From: Paradevosia shaoguanensis
GTDB lineage: Bacteria > Pseudomonadota > Alphaproteobacteria > Rhizobiales > Devosiaceae
Length of the DNA: 64,000 bases
Assembly: GCF_016801025.1 (NCBI RefSeq)
Contig: NZ_CP068983.1
Span: 2,417,001 to 2,481,000, forward strand
Direction: 5' to 3'
Under the pieces are notes generated by a model. That model ran no database searches. It had not been told where the DNA came from and was given only the letters and a program-made list of their open reading frames with translations. Numbering within the stretch: the first letter of the stretch is position 1; every line of letters begins with the position of its first letter. A program made the position numbers and the translations under genes. This document shows, piece after piece, positions 1-7,586 of the stretch.

Positions 1-95
1 AGGTCGTCGGCGCGGTCGGCGTCGCGCGTCAGCGCCCGCGCATAGCGGCGCAGGGCGGGAACGCAGGTCTCGATCTCATCGAGAAAGGTCGACAC
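1..95 (-). CDS. ECF-type RNA polymerase sigma factor, N-terminal fragment
   Basis: Only the first 31 or so codons lie in the window; the gene runs off the left edge. The visible peptide begins VSTFLDEIETCVPALRRYAR and continues ALTRDADRADDL, the usual start of region 2 of group 4 (ECF) sigma factors, where helix 1 leads into the core-polymerase-binding segment. The GTG start at 95 is supported by an AGGA ribosome site a few bases upstream. It is in line with the small secreted protein gene at 214-621 on the same strand. ECF genes beside COG4315 proteins are a known arrangement, so the sigma factor may control that gene, but this is inference. The rest of the protein and any anti-sigma gene cannot be seen. 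Confidence 0.7.
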   Translation of the reverse strand, partial: MSTFLDEIETCVPALRRYARALTRDADRADD

Positions 96-213
96 GTGGG
101 TCCTATCAGCTCGAAAGGCGGAACCGGGGAAGTTCCTTTTGGGGGGCACGAACTTCCCCGGCCCCGCGACAACCCTGCCGACTGGTCGCTTCAGTCGGCA
201 GGGTCAGCGTTCC

Positions 214-621
214 CTATTCCTCGTAGGCAGTGTGCCATACGCCGCCGACGCCGTCGCCGGTCGTATCGCCTGCCTTGGTGTCCTTGACCCAGAGGTAGAG
301 CGGCTTGCCCTTGTAGGCCCACATCTTGGTGCCGTCGGTGCGGTCCACGATGCTGAAGTCACCATCGGCCTTGGCGCTGGCATCGGCCGCCAGCGGGGGC
401 CAGTTCGTGGCGCATTTGTCGTAGCAATTGGTCTTGCCGGCTTCGTCCTTGTCGTAGGTGTAAAGGGTCATGCCCTTGGCGTCGGTGAGCACCTGCTTGC
501 CGGCGATCTCGGCGGACTTGATGGCGCCGCCCACATAATCATCGGCAAAGCTCGCCACCGAGCCCAGCGCCAGGAAGGCGGCCGCGCCGAGAACCACGCC
601 GTGCAGTCGGGAAAAAGTCAT
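214..621 (-). CDS. COG4315-family secreted repeat protein (Y-X4-D motif)
   Basis: Protein of 135 residues with a Sec signal peptide (MTFSRLHGVVLGAAAFLALG, cleavage probably after SFA). The mature part has two copies of the family repeat: GMTLYTYDKDEAGKTNCYDK with CATNWPP, and KMWAYKGKPLYLWVKDTKAG. It ends in GDGVGGVWHTA, typical of this family of periplasmic proteins of unknown function. The two cysteines in CYDKC are conserved in relatives. The ATG at 621 is chosen over longer in-frame extensions because an AAGGAG ribosome site sits just upstream and the signal peptide starts there. It lies downstream of the ECF sigma gene on the same strand with a gap of about 120 bases after its stop. The function is not known. 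Confidence 0.85.
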   Translation of the reverse strand: MTFSRLHGVVLGAAAFLALGSVASFADDYVGGAIKSAEIAGKQVLTDAKGMTLYTYDKDEAGKTNCYDKCATNWPPLAADASAKADGDFSIVDRTDGTKMWAYKGKPLYLWVKDTKAGDTTGDGVGGVWHTAYEE

Positions 622-798
622 GACGTCTCTCCTTGCTTGATGCGAGGCGTCGGAATTGTCCCCCGCACAAGGCATAAACACCGCGGCGCGCGGTTTAATC
701 CGTCGCCTGCAAATTTTTCTTGCGGCCTCATCCATGGCGCGACTCCCCTCGATAGGGTAGGGATGCTGGCCGAATTTGCAGTGATCTGAGGGGGACCT

Positions 799-1758
799 AT
801 GTTCGTCGTGGGTGGGGAAAGCCTGATCGACCTCGTTTCCGAGCCGCGCGGGCCGGATGGGGTGATCCACATGCATGCCCATCAGGGCGGCTCGCCCTAT
901 AACTGCGCCATAGCGCTCTCCAAGCTCGGCAACGATACCGGTTTCCTCTGCCCGATCTCCAAGGACGGTTTCGGCTCCTATCTCCTCGAGCCGCTCGATG
1001 CGGCCGGGGTCAAGACGCTGCTGACGCAGCGCGTGGTGGCGCCGACGACGCTGGCCGTGGTGACACTTAACGAGAAGCGCCAGGCGGCCTACGAGTTCTA
1101 TCGCGGGGCCGACCGCGCCTTCACCCAGCAGGGCATGGTCGCGGCGCTGCCGCAGACGCTCGATCTCTACCAGATCGGTGGGTTCTGCCCGATCCTGCCG
1201 GAAGACGCGGCAATCTGGGCGGAAGTCGTGCGCGCGGCGATGGCAAAGGGCGCGACGATCTCGATCGACCCCAATGTGCGTCCGTCGCTGGTCGATGATT
1301 TCGGCAGCTACAAGCAGCGGCTGTCGACCTTCCTCGACCTCGCCCACATCATCAAGATGAGCGAGGAGGACCTCCTGGCGCTGGAGCCCTCGCTCTCGAT
1401 CGAGGCGCATAGCGCGGCGCTCCTGGCGCGGCCCAATTGCGAGCTGGTGATCGTGACGCTGGGCGAAAAGGGTTCGCTCGCCTATACGTCGGCGGGCCGC
1501 GCGAAAGCCGGCATCTGGTCGCCCCCGGTCTTTGGGGACACGGTTGGCGCCGGCGACAGCCTCATGGCCGGCGTGCTCTCCTATCTGCGGGAAAAGGATG
1601 CGTTGCGACCGGGGCCGCTCAAGGCGCTGGGCAGCGCCGAGCTCGAAGCCATGCTGCATTTCGGCGCCGTGGTGGCCGGGCTCAATTGCGGGCAGGTGGG
1701 CTGCAAGCCGCCCACCCGTGCCGAGGTCGATGCCGTTCTCTCCGAAGAGCGGCGCTGA
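799..1758 (+). CDS. PfkB-family carbohydrate kinase (fructokinase-like)
   Basis: Protein of 319 residues, the usual length for ribokinase/fructokinase enzymes, which phosphorylate a free sugar with ATP in the cytoplasm. It starts MFVVGGESLIDLV, the sheet that opens the PfkB fold. The substrate-side motif GGSPYNCAIALSKLG is at about residues 31-45. The second PfkB signature, GDTVGAGDSLMAG at about 247-259, holds the catalytic Asp and the anion hole. A GAGGGGGACC ribosome site supports the ATG. It stands alone between convergent genes (the nadB stop is 7 bases downstream on the other strand). Fructose is the best guess for the substrate, but sequence alone does not separate it from other ketoses. 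Confidence 0.88.
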   Translation: MFVVGGESLIDLVSEPRGPDGVIHMHAHQGGSPYNCAIALSKLGNDTGFLCPISKDGFGSYLLEPLDAAGVKTLLTQRVVAPTTLAVVTLNEKRQAAYEFYRGADRAFTQQGMVAALPQTLDLYQIGGFCPILPEDAAIWAEVVRAAMAKGATISIDPNVRPSLVDDFGSYKQRLSTFLDLAHIIKMSEEDLLALEPSLSIEAHSAALLARPNCELVIVTLGEKGSLAYTSAGRAKAGIWSPPVFGDTVGAGDSLMAGVLSYLREKDALRPGPLKALGSAELEAMLHFGAVVAGLNCGQVGCKPPTRAEVDAVLSEERR

Positions 1759-1764
1759 GTTTCC

Positions 1765-3354
1765 TCAGGCCTCCGCCCGGATCCGCCGGGCTTCATCGAG
1801 CGTCATGGCGGTGTGGTTGAGCCAGGCCGGATCCTCGAACGGATAGTCGGTGCGGAAATGACCGCCCCGGCTCTCGGTGCGCTTGAGCGCTGCGGCGGCG
1901 ACCATGGTGGCCGAGGTCGTCATGTTGAGATAGGAGCGCGTGACCTTTTCGGAGGTCTCCTCGAGTTCGAGGATGCGGCGCAGCGCTTCGCGGAGGCCCT
2001 CTGCATCACGCTCGACGCCGACGAGGTCGGTCATCACGTGGCGCAGGTCCTGCACCGCCTTGAGGTTGCGCAGGTTCTCCTCGAACTGCTGGCCCTTGGT
2101 CTCGTCCCAGGCAATGCCGTCGAAGGGCAGCAGCATGCGCTGTGGCGGCTCAAGCCCGCCGACGTCCTCGGCGATGCGCGCGGCATAGACCGTGGCTTCG
2201 AGCAGCGAATTGGAGGCCAGGCGATTGGCGCCGTGCAGGCCCGTGCACGAGGCTTCCCCGCACGCCCAGAGGCCGGCAAGGCTGGTGCGTCCGCGCGTAT
2301 CCACCTTGACTCCGCCCATATGGTAATGGGCGGCCGGCGTCACCGGAATGGGCTGGGTGACGGGATCGATGCCGGCATCGCGGCAATATTGGGTCACCGT
2401 CGGGAACGCATCGACGATGCGTTCACCCAGGGCCTGGCGCGTATCGAGGAAGACCTTATGGCCGGCCTTGATCTGGCGGAAATTGGCGCGAGCGACGATG
2501 TCGCGCGGGGCCAGTTCGGCATCGGGGTGGATGGCGGGCATGAAGCGCTCGCCCAGCTCGTTGACGAGGATGGCGCCTTCCCCGCGCAAAGCCTCGGTAG
2601 CCAGCGGCGCCGGGTCTGCGCCGGTGGCGATGGCGGTGGGATGGAACTGGACGAATTCGGCATCGCCGATCACGGCGCCGGCGCGGGCGGCCATGCCCAT
2701 GGCGTGGCCGCGCACGCCCGAAGGATTGGTGGTGACGGCGAAGAGGCCGCCCAGGCCGCCTGCGGCGAGCACGGTGGCGCGGGCGCGGATGAAGACGGGC
2801 TCGATATACTTGTCGCCCAGCTTGCGGCAGAAGACGCCGACCACGCGCCCATCGGCACGGGCGAGATCGACGGCAGTGATGCCTTCGACGATGCGGATCG
2901 AGGGGGTGCGGCGCACCTCGTCGATGATGGCGGCCATGATGGCGGCGCCGGCGCGGTCGCCCTGTACCTTGACGATGCGGTTGGCCGAATGGGCCGCTTC
3001 CCGCCCGAGGAGGAAATTACCGAGCTGGTCGCGATCGAAGGGCGTGCCCCAGCGGGCGAGGTCATCGATGCGGGCGGCGGCTTCCGCCGCCACCGATTCG
3101 GCCACGCGCTCATCGACAATGCCTGCTCCGGCCTTTTCCGTATCGAGTGCGTGGATATGCGGACTGTCGTTGGGGCCGAGCGCCGCCGCAACGCCGCCCT
3201 GGGCCCAGGCGGAGGAGGCGCCGCTTCCCAGCGGTTTGGGGGAGAGCACCGTCACCGGCAGTGGCGCGAGCTTCAGGGCGCAGAAAAGGCCGGCAAGGCC
3301 TGCGCCGACAATCAGCACGCCATCGGCATTGAGGGTGTTGTCGTAGATGGACAT
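1765..3354 (-). CDS. nadB: L-aspartate oxidase
   Basis: FAD enzyme of 529 residues that oxidises L-aspartate to iminoaspartate, the first step of de novo NAD synthesis. NadA (13507-14574) uses that product. The N-terminal dinucleotide site is VLIVGAGLAGLFCALKL, followed by SSAWAQGGVAAALG and the substrate-domain motif VQFHPTAI. GLWACGEASCTGLHGANRLA is diagnostic of the succinate dehydrogenase/NadB flavoprotein family, and the lack of a heme-partner gene favours NadB. The start at 3354 (MSIYDNTL) has a GGGAGGAG ribosome site; a longer in-frame extension to 3507 looks non-coding. nadB and nadA are separated by about 10 kb here rather than forming an operon, and nadC is not in the window. Confidence 0.93.
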   Translation of the reverse strand: MSIYDNTLNADGVLIVGAGLAGLFCALKLAPLPVTVLSPKPLGSGASSAWAQGGVAAALGPNDSPHIHALDTEKAGAGIVDERVAESVAAEAAARIDDLARWGTPFDRDQLGNFLLGREAAHSANRIVKVQGDRAGAAIMAAIIDEVRRTPSIRIVEGITAVDLARADGRVVGVFCRKLGDKYIEPVFIRARATVLAAGGLGGLFAVTTNPSGVRGHAMGMAARAGAVIGDAEFVQFHPTAIATGADPAPLATEALRGEGAILVNELGERFMPAIHPDAELAPRDIVARANFRQIKAGHKVFLDTRQALGERIVDAFPTVTQYCRDAGIDPVTQPIPVTPAAHYHMGGVKVDTRGRTSLAGLWACGEASCTGLHGANRLASNSLLEATVYAARIAEDVGGLEPPQRMLLPFDGIAWDETKGQQFEENLRNLKAVQDLRHVMTDLVGVERDAEGLREALRRILELEETSEKVTRSYLNMTTSATMVAAAALKRTESRGGHFRTDYPFEDPAWLNHTAMTLDEARRIRAEA

Positions 3355-3500
3355 GGGCTCCTCCCTTGGGGTCTGGAGAGGTAGCAAGACCGGAGCGCCG
3401 CGACCAGCCCGCGCAGTGATAGGGGATGGCAATATTGGCCATCTGGATATTTGCGCAGAAAACCGGAAGATACTTACGCAATTGCTGCGGAGTGCCCCGC

Positions 3501-4226
3501 TTGCCAATCCTGGTGTTCAAGCTGGACGATACCGACATCCACCTGCTCGAGCGGCAGGATGTGATTCGGGTGAAGCGGACCGATGCGCCCGGGATCGCTC
3601 GCGCGATCGACGAAGCGGTGGCGCTGGCTGCCGAGACTGCCGATGGCACGGTCTATTGCGGGATGGCGACGCTCGAAGCGCTGGCCGGGCCGGGCCTGGC
3701 TGCGGACGAGCTGGTGGTGCAGCTCCGCAATGTGCGGCTTTATCCCAATGGCGAGGTCTGTCCCGCGTTTCCGGCAGACGCGCGCATCCAGTGGGTTGCG
3801 GGTGAGCAGGAGGGACTGGGAGAGGCAGCGCAGGACGAGTTCGTGCGGGCACCGACCCAGCATGAACTGTTCGACATCAGCCGCCTGGTGCTCCGGCGCT
3901 ATCACGAGACCTGCGCCGTGAGCGGTACGGCGATCCCGGTGGGAGAGCTTGGCTCGGTACCCACCGTCATCCGGCCCGATCCGCCGGGCGGTGGATTGTC
4001 GATCACCAATTTCATCGCGCTCTGGGGCCCGCTGGGCAGCGCGTTCGGTGCCGGGCATTTCACGATCGGCACCAGCTACGAACTCATCGTCAATGTCGAC
4101 CGGATCGATCCCCGGATGGCGGTGCATCTTCTGCCCGGGCTGAAGCTGCGGCTGCCCGACCAGGAGGAGGATTGGCCATCGCAGGAGCACCTAGCGTATC
4201 ATCGCAGGTTCGTGTTTCGGGGGTAA
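3501..4226 (+). CDS. HNH-fold protein with lost catalytic residues (hypothetical)
   Basis: Protein of about 241 residues. The C-terminal third aligns by eye with the HNH_2 type of nuclease domain. It has CAVSG, where active enzymes have CAVTG, then a stretch PTVIRPDPPGGGLSITNFIA followed by LWGPLGSAFGAGHFTI. Active relatives read A-H-I, N-G, L-H and L-F-D at the matching places; here the first His is Val, the second His is Gly and the Asp is Gly, while the Asn is kept. A nuclease role is therefore unlikely and a binding role more plausible. An ATG at 3426 is possible, but the TTG at 3501 has a GGAG ribosome site 8 bases upstream and the protein looks coherent only from there (PILVFKLDDTDIHLLE). 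It is divergent from nadB. Confidence 0.6.
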   Translation: MPILVFKLDDTDIHLLERQDVIRVKRTDAPGIARAIDEAVALAAETADGTVYCGMATLEALAGPGLAADELVVQLRNVRLYPNGEVCPAFPADARIQWVAGEQEGLGEAAQDEFVRAPTQHELFDISRLVLRRYHETCAVSGTAIPVGELGSVPTVIRPDPPGGGLSITNFIALWGPLGSAFGAGHFTIGTSYELIVNVDRIDPRMAVHLLPGLKLRLPDQEEDWPSQEHLAYHRRFVFRG

Positions 4227-4317
4227 AGTGAGGAAAGCTCAAGAGCGTGGATGCGAACTCTAGTGCTCGCTGCTCTCTTCAGTGCTCGCTTAGCTAACTT
4301 CCCGCCTCACCCACCGC

Positions 4318-4401
4318 ACTTCCCCGGCCGGAGAGCCGGGGCCCACGGATTTCTCCACTCGAGTGGAGCGGTGCAGTGGGGCCCGGACCAAGTCCGGGGA
4401 G
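4318..4401 (+). repeat. Intergenic 85-bp palindrome, copy 1
   Basis: Three hairpins in a row: a left one built on CCCCGGCC/GAGAGCCGGGG, a central CTCCACTCGAGTGGAG, and a right one on CCGGACCAAGTCCGGGG. It lies in the gap between two converging genes and carries the orientation called plus here (GCCCACGGAT arm first). Ten copies occur in the window. Confidence 0.85.
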
Positions 4402-4461
4402 GTAACGGATGTGGGGTAAGAGTGAGTAATTATGGGGGAGTGGTGTAGATGAGGGCTTCCC

Positions 4462-4842
4462 CTACCGCCCCGTCTCCCGCTTCGCTGCCGACCGTCGGAT
4501 CACCTCATTGCGCAGAAACGCCAGGTCCTCCGGCGCCAACCGCCCGATTTCCTTCTGCAGCCGGTTGGTGAGCTCGGTCGCCTCCGGCGGCAGGCCGCCG
4601 GTATCGATGGTGACCTTGGGGTCCGAGAGTTCGGCCAGACGCTGCAATTCCTCGGCTTCGTCCCAGATCACGTTGAAATAGGCGATGATGCGCTGGAGCA
4701 GGTACCAAGTGGGCTTGCCGCGGCGGCCGTGTTCAAGGGCGGAGAGGTAGGCGCTCGAGACGTTGAGGGCCTTGGCCATTTCCTTGAGCGTCACGCCGCG
4801 CTCCTCGCGCAGCGCCCTGAGCTTGGCGCCTAGGGGCGTCAT
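4462..4842 (-). CDS. XRE-family helix-turn-helix regulator
   Basis: Protein of 126 residues. Residues 4-60 form a Cro/C1-type helix-turn-helix: LGAKLRALREERGVTLKEMA, then ALNVSSAYLSALEHGRRG. The C-terminal half is helical and rich in charged residues, with no recognisable ligand domain. It begins with ATGA, overlapping the stop of the smr gene by 4 bases, so the two are translationally coupled. This small regulator next to the Smr gene is conserved in Hyphomicrobiales near the tim44/secB block. The DNA target is unknown. Confidence 0.88.
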   Translation of the reverse strand: MTPLGAKLRALREERGVTLKEMAKALNVSSAYLSALEHGRRGKPTWYLLQRIIAYFNVIWDEAEELQRLAELSDPKVTIDTGGLPPEATELTNRLQKEIGRLAPEDLAFLRNEVIRRSAAKRETGR

Positions 4843-5438
4843 GGCACGAACCTCTTGAGACGGACATAGAAGGCGCCTTCGCCGCCATGCCCCTGTGCGG
4901 ACGGGCCCCAGCCCGAAACCAGCGGCGCCAGGTCCGGCTCGTTGAGCCAGAGGGGGAGCATGGAGCGCAGCACGCCGCGTTCGACGATCACCGTGGCGGT
5001 TTCGTCGGTCTTCTTAAGGCCCTTGCCGGTGATGACCAGCACCGTACGGTCGCCGCGATTGACGCGGGCATTGATGAAGCGGACCAGGGCCGCCCGAGCC
5101 TCGAGCTGGCGCATGCCGTGGAGGTCGATCGTGCCGTCGATCTCCATCTGGCCGCGCATCAGCTTGCGGCGCAGCTTCGGCTCGATTGGCCGTTCGACCT
5201 TGGGCGTGCGGCGCGTGTGGATGGCCGGACGCTGCGGCGCCGGAGACGTGGCGCTGCCGACGGTCCAGTCGCGCGGCAATTGCGCGCTGGGGGGCTCGGC
5301 GGGAGGCAGGGGCAACGGCTCACCGGCCGGCTCGGGCGCGATTTCGCGCTCCGGCCGCAACGGGACGATGGTACGCTTGACCTCGGTCCACAAGTGCCAG
5401 TCCCTGAGCGGAGGGCCGCTTTTGCCACGCTTGGCCAT
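4839..5438 (-). CDS. Smr-domain protein (putative endonuclease)
   Basis: About 199 residues from the ATG at 5438 (MAKRGKSGPPL). The N-terminal half is basic and Pro-rich. From about residue 100 a Smr (MutS2 C-terminal-like) domain is clear: IDLHGMRQLEARAALVRFI contains the D-L-H-G motif, followed by VLVITGKGLKK, which matches the domain's L-x-V-I-x-G-x-G segment, and a Gly-rich end. Smr domains nick or bind DNA or RNA; the target here is not known. A GTG at 5465, directly after the Tim44 gene's stop codon, would add 9 residues and remains possible. The 3' end overlaps the XRE gene by 4 bases. Related genomes often have mltA between this gene and tim44; here it is absent. Confidence 0.85.
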   Translation of the reverse strand: MAKRGKSGPPLRDWHLWTEVKRTIVPLRPEREIAPEPAGEPLPLPPAEPPSAQLPRDWTVGSATSPAPQRPAIHTRRTPKVERPIEPKLRRKLMRGQMEIDGTIDLHGMRQLEARAALVRFINARVNRGDRTVLVITGKGLKKTDETATVIVERGVLRSMLPLWLNEPDLAPLVSGWGPSAQGHGGEGAFYVRLKRFVP

Positions 5439-5465
5439 TCCGGCACCCGGCAGGACGAAGAGCAC

Positions 5466-6191
5466 TTAGGCGAGCTGGTTGGTGGCCACCAGCTTCCAGT
5501 TGGGGTCGCGCGACTTCGGATTGCGCGCAAAGGTCCATTCGTCGGCGATGGACTGGACCTGGTCGGCATTGCCCTCGACGAGCTGGCCATCCTTGTCGCG
5601 GGTGGCCGACACCACTTCGGCATTGAAGCGTACGGTGACCTGGGCGGCGCGCTTGTCGAGCTCGGCTTCCGAAATCTCGACCTTGGGCAGGCCCACAAAG
5701 GTGAAATCGATCTTCTGGCCCGAGGCCTCGCGTGCGGAGATGGCCGAGGCGAAGCCGTCGAACACGTCCTTGTCGAGGAGGTTCTTGAGCGTCTGGCGGT
5801 CGCCCTGGGCGAACGCGGTCACGATCATCTCATAGGCGGACTTGGCGCCTTCCATGAAGGTCTTCGGGCCGAAGGACGGATCGGCATCGGCGATGGCGCG
5901 CAGGCCGGTGGCCACGCTCTCGTCACCATGCGAGAACTGCTCGATCTCGGCGGCGAGCTTGCGGGTGCGGCGTTCGTCGTCAACCGGCGCAGCCTCGACG
6001 GGGCGCGGACGCATCTGGACGACCGAGCCGTCATCATTCTTGCCGGCCTTGGCGATCTCGGCCTGCTTCTGGCGATCGATGGGGGAGCGTTCATTGCCCG
6101 TACGCGTACCCAGGACAGAGCGCAGGCGGAACAGAATCACGATCGCCAGACCGATGACGATAAGGGTGGGCAGATCGAAGAACTCGTCCAT
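5466..6191 (-). CDS. Tim44/TimA-family inner-membrane protein
   Basis: Protein of 241 residues. An N-terminal transmembrane segment (LPTLIVIGLAIVILFRL) is followed by a charged linker, and then by a Tim44-like domain from about residue 90 to the end (FMEGAKSAYEMIVTAFAQGD, then ARNPKSRDPNWKLVATNQLA). Bacterial members are related to the mitochondrial import motor subunit Tim44; their exact role is unsettled, and an envelope scaffold or chaperone has been suggested. The gene is divergent from fxsA/secB across a 147-base gap holding a palindromic promoter element, and it is followed directly by the smr gene. Confidence 0.9.
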   Translation of the reverse strand: MDEFFDLPTLIVIGLAIVILFRLRSVLGTRTGNERSPIDRQKQAEIAKAGKNDDGSVVQMRPRPVEAAPVDDERRTRKLAAEIEQFSHGDESVATGLRAIADADPSFGPKTFMEGAKSAYEMIVTAFAQGDRQTLKNLLDKDVFDGFASAISAREASGQKIDFTFVGLPKVEISEAELDKRAAQVTVRFNAEVVSATRDKDGQLVEGNADQVQSIADEWTFARNPKSRDPNWKLVATNQLA

Positions 6192-6244
6192 TGGGCACTA
6201 ACCTGGGTTTTCGTGGGCGAAGGATCGCATATAGCAGGATCGCT

Positions 6245-6256
6245 CCTATATATAGG
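6245..6256. promoter_or_regulatory. Palindromic -10-like element between tim44 and fxsA
   Basis: The 12-base perfect palindrome CCTATATATAGG lies in the gap between the divergent Tim44 gene (start 6191) and fxsA (start 6339). Either strand reads CTATAT, a good alphaproteobacterial -10. An 8-base direct repeat AGGATCGC (6221-6228 and 6237-6244) lies to its left. No convincing -35 box was seen on either side, so promoter function is inferred. Confidence 0.45.
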
Positions 6257-6338
6257 GAAAGCTTTACCCTGAAACCAGTTCACGAATGGGCGAGAATTTA
6301 TCGAGCCTTTCGTGGACGGCTCCAAGAGGAAACCGGCC

Positions 6339-6773
6339 ATGCGTGCCATCCTGATGCTCATGCTCATGACCCCCCTGATCGAGATCGCGACCTTTATCCG
6401 GGTCGGCGAGTTGATCGGGCTATGGCCGACATTGCTCGGCGTCGTCGTCAGTGCGGTCGTGGGTATCCTCGTGATCCAGAGCCAGGGCCTGGCTCTGGCC
6501 ACGCAATTGCGCGCCGCCATGAGCCGCGGCGAGGTGCCGGCGCAGACCGTTGCCGATGCGATGATGGTTTTCGTCGCCGGCGTGCTGCTCGTGGTTCCGG
6601 GCTATTTCACCGACGTTCTGGGCCTCCTGCTCCTCATCCCGCCGGTGCGCACCTTGCTCTACAACCATATGAAAGCGCGCACGACCGTGGTGGCGAGCGT
6701 CCACACTTCACCCGGCCGCCAGGAAGGGCCGCGGGTCATCGAACTGGACGACGACAATTACCGCGAACGCTGA
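6339..6773 (+). CDS. fxsA: FxsA family membrane protein
   Basis: Protein of 144 residues from the ATG at 6339; an ATG 9 codons upstream is less likely because AGAGGAAA sits at ribosome-site distance from 6339. Four hydrophobic segments are visible: AILMLMLMTPLIEIATFI, LLGVVVSAVVGILVI, VFVAGVLLVVPGYFTDVLGL and LLLLIPPVRTLL. The motif PLIEI in the first and PGYFTD in the third are diagnostic of FxsA, a cytoplasmic-membrane protein first named in E. coli for suppressing F exclusion of phage T7. It is followed by secB after 83 bases. Confidence 0.93.
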   Translation: MRAILMLMLMTPLIEIATFIRVGELIGLWPTLLGVVVSAVVGILVIQSQGLALATQLRAAMSRGEVPAQTVADAMMVFVAGVLLVVPGYFTDVLGLLLLIPPVRTLLYNHMKARTTVVASVHTSPGRQEGPRVIELDDDNYRER

Positions 6774-6856
6774 GCGTTATTGCGTGAACCTTGTCCCTCA
6801 TTGGCAAAAGTGGTAGCCAGCCTGCCAAATTCTTTTCTCCAAGGGACGACAAGACC

Positions 6857-7345
6857 ATGGCCGACGAGACTCCGGCAGCACCAAATACGGCTAACCAGCC
6901 CTCCTTCCAGCTCATCGGCCAGTACATCAAGGATCTGTCCTTCGAGAATCCGGGCGCTCCGGGCTCGATCATGGCCGGTACCGGTACGCCGACCTTCAAC
7001 GTCTCGATCAATGTCGGGGTCAAGAAGCAGAACGAAGAGGTCTATGCCGTCGAGATCAAGCTCGATGCCAAGGCCGAGCGCGAGACGAACCTGCTGTTCA
7101 ACGTGGAACTCGTCTATGGCGGCGTCTTCCGCATCAAGAACATCCCGGAGGCCCAGCTCGCGCCGCTGCTGATGGTGGAAGCCCCGCGCCTCATCTTCCC
7201 GTTCGCGCGCCAGGTCCTGGCCAGCGTGACCCAGCAGGGCGGCTTCCCGCCGCTGATGATGGAGCCGGTCGATTTCAACGCCATCTACCTGCAGAACCTG
7301 CGCAACCTCCAGGCCCAGCAGGCTACGGCCAACCAGCCGAACTGA
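6857..7345 (+). CDS. secB: Protein-export chaperone SecB
   Basis: Protein of 162 residues. SecB keeps preproteins unfolded and hands them to SecA. The family core is clear: FQLIGQYIKDLSFENPGAP, NVGVKKQNEEVYAVEIKLD, and the late motif IFPFARQVLASVTQQGGFPP with PVDFNAIYLQNL. The Gln-rich tail is typical of alphaproteobacterial SecB. The ATG at 6857 gives the standard N-terminus MADETPAA; a longer reading from 6791 is not family-like. A strong terminator follows at 7372-7406. Confidence 0.96.
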   Translation: MADETPAAPNTANQPSFQLIGQYIKDLSFENPGAPGSIMAGTGTPTFNVSINVGVKKQNEEVYAVEIKLDAKAERETNLLFNVELVYGGVFRIKNIPEAQLAPLLMVEAPRLIFPFARQVLASVTQQGGFPPLMMEPVDFNAIYLQNLRNLQAQQATANQPN

Positions 7346-7371
7346 TTTTCGCCCGCAGTGCGAAGAACTTG

Positions 7372-7406
7372 CTCCTCTCCGGCATCCCGGGGAGGAGTTT
7401 TTGTTT
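7372..7406 (+). terminator. Rho-independent terminator after secB
   Basis: An 11-base stem, CTCCTCTCCGG (7372-7382) with CCGGGGAGGAG (7387-7397) and one wobble pair, has a 4-base loop and is followed by TTTTTGTTTT. Confidence 0.85.
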
Positions 7407-7450
7407 TGGGGTGGTTTTCCAGTTGAGCACGCAACTTCCCCCACCACCTT

Positions 7451-7537
7451 ACTTCCCCGGGCGAAGACCCGGGGCCCACGGATGGCTCCACTCGCGTTGG
7501 CCGGGGCAATGGGCCCCGGCTCTGCGGCCGGGGAAGT
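7451..7537 (+). repeat. Intergenic 85-bp palindrome, copy 2
   Basis: The same three-hairpin layout as copy 1, but the central stem is eroded (CTCCACTCGCGTTGGCC) and the right hairpin is of the CGGCTCTGCGGCCGGGG type, so both outer arms match the same consensus arm. It lies just beyond the secB terminator. Confidence 0.8.
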
Positions 7538-7586
7538 CCTGTGGTTGGGGTGAAAAGTGGTGGTGAAGGGGTATCTGGCGCGCAGC

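Noticed and set aside
1813..3384. Open frame of 523 codons antisense to nadB
   Set aside because: Same cause: a low-complexity product opposite a clear NadB.
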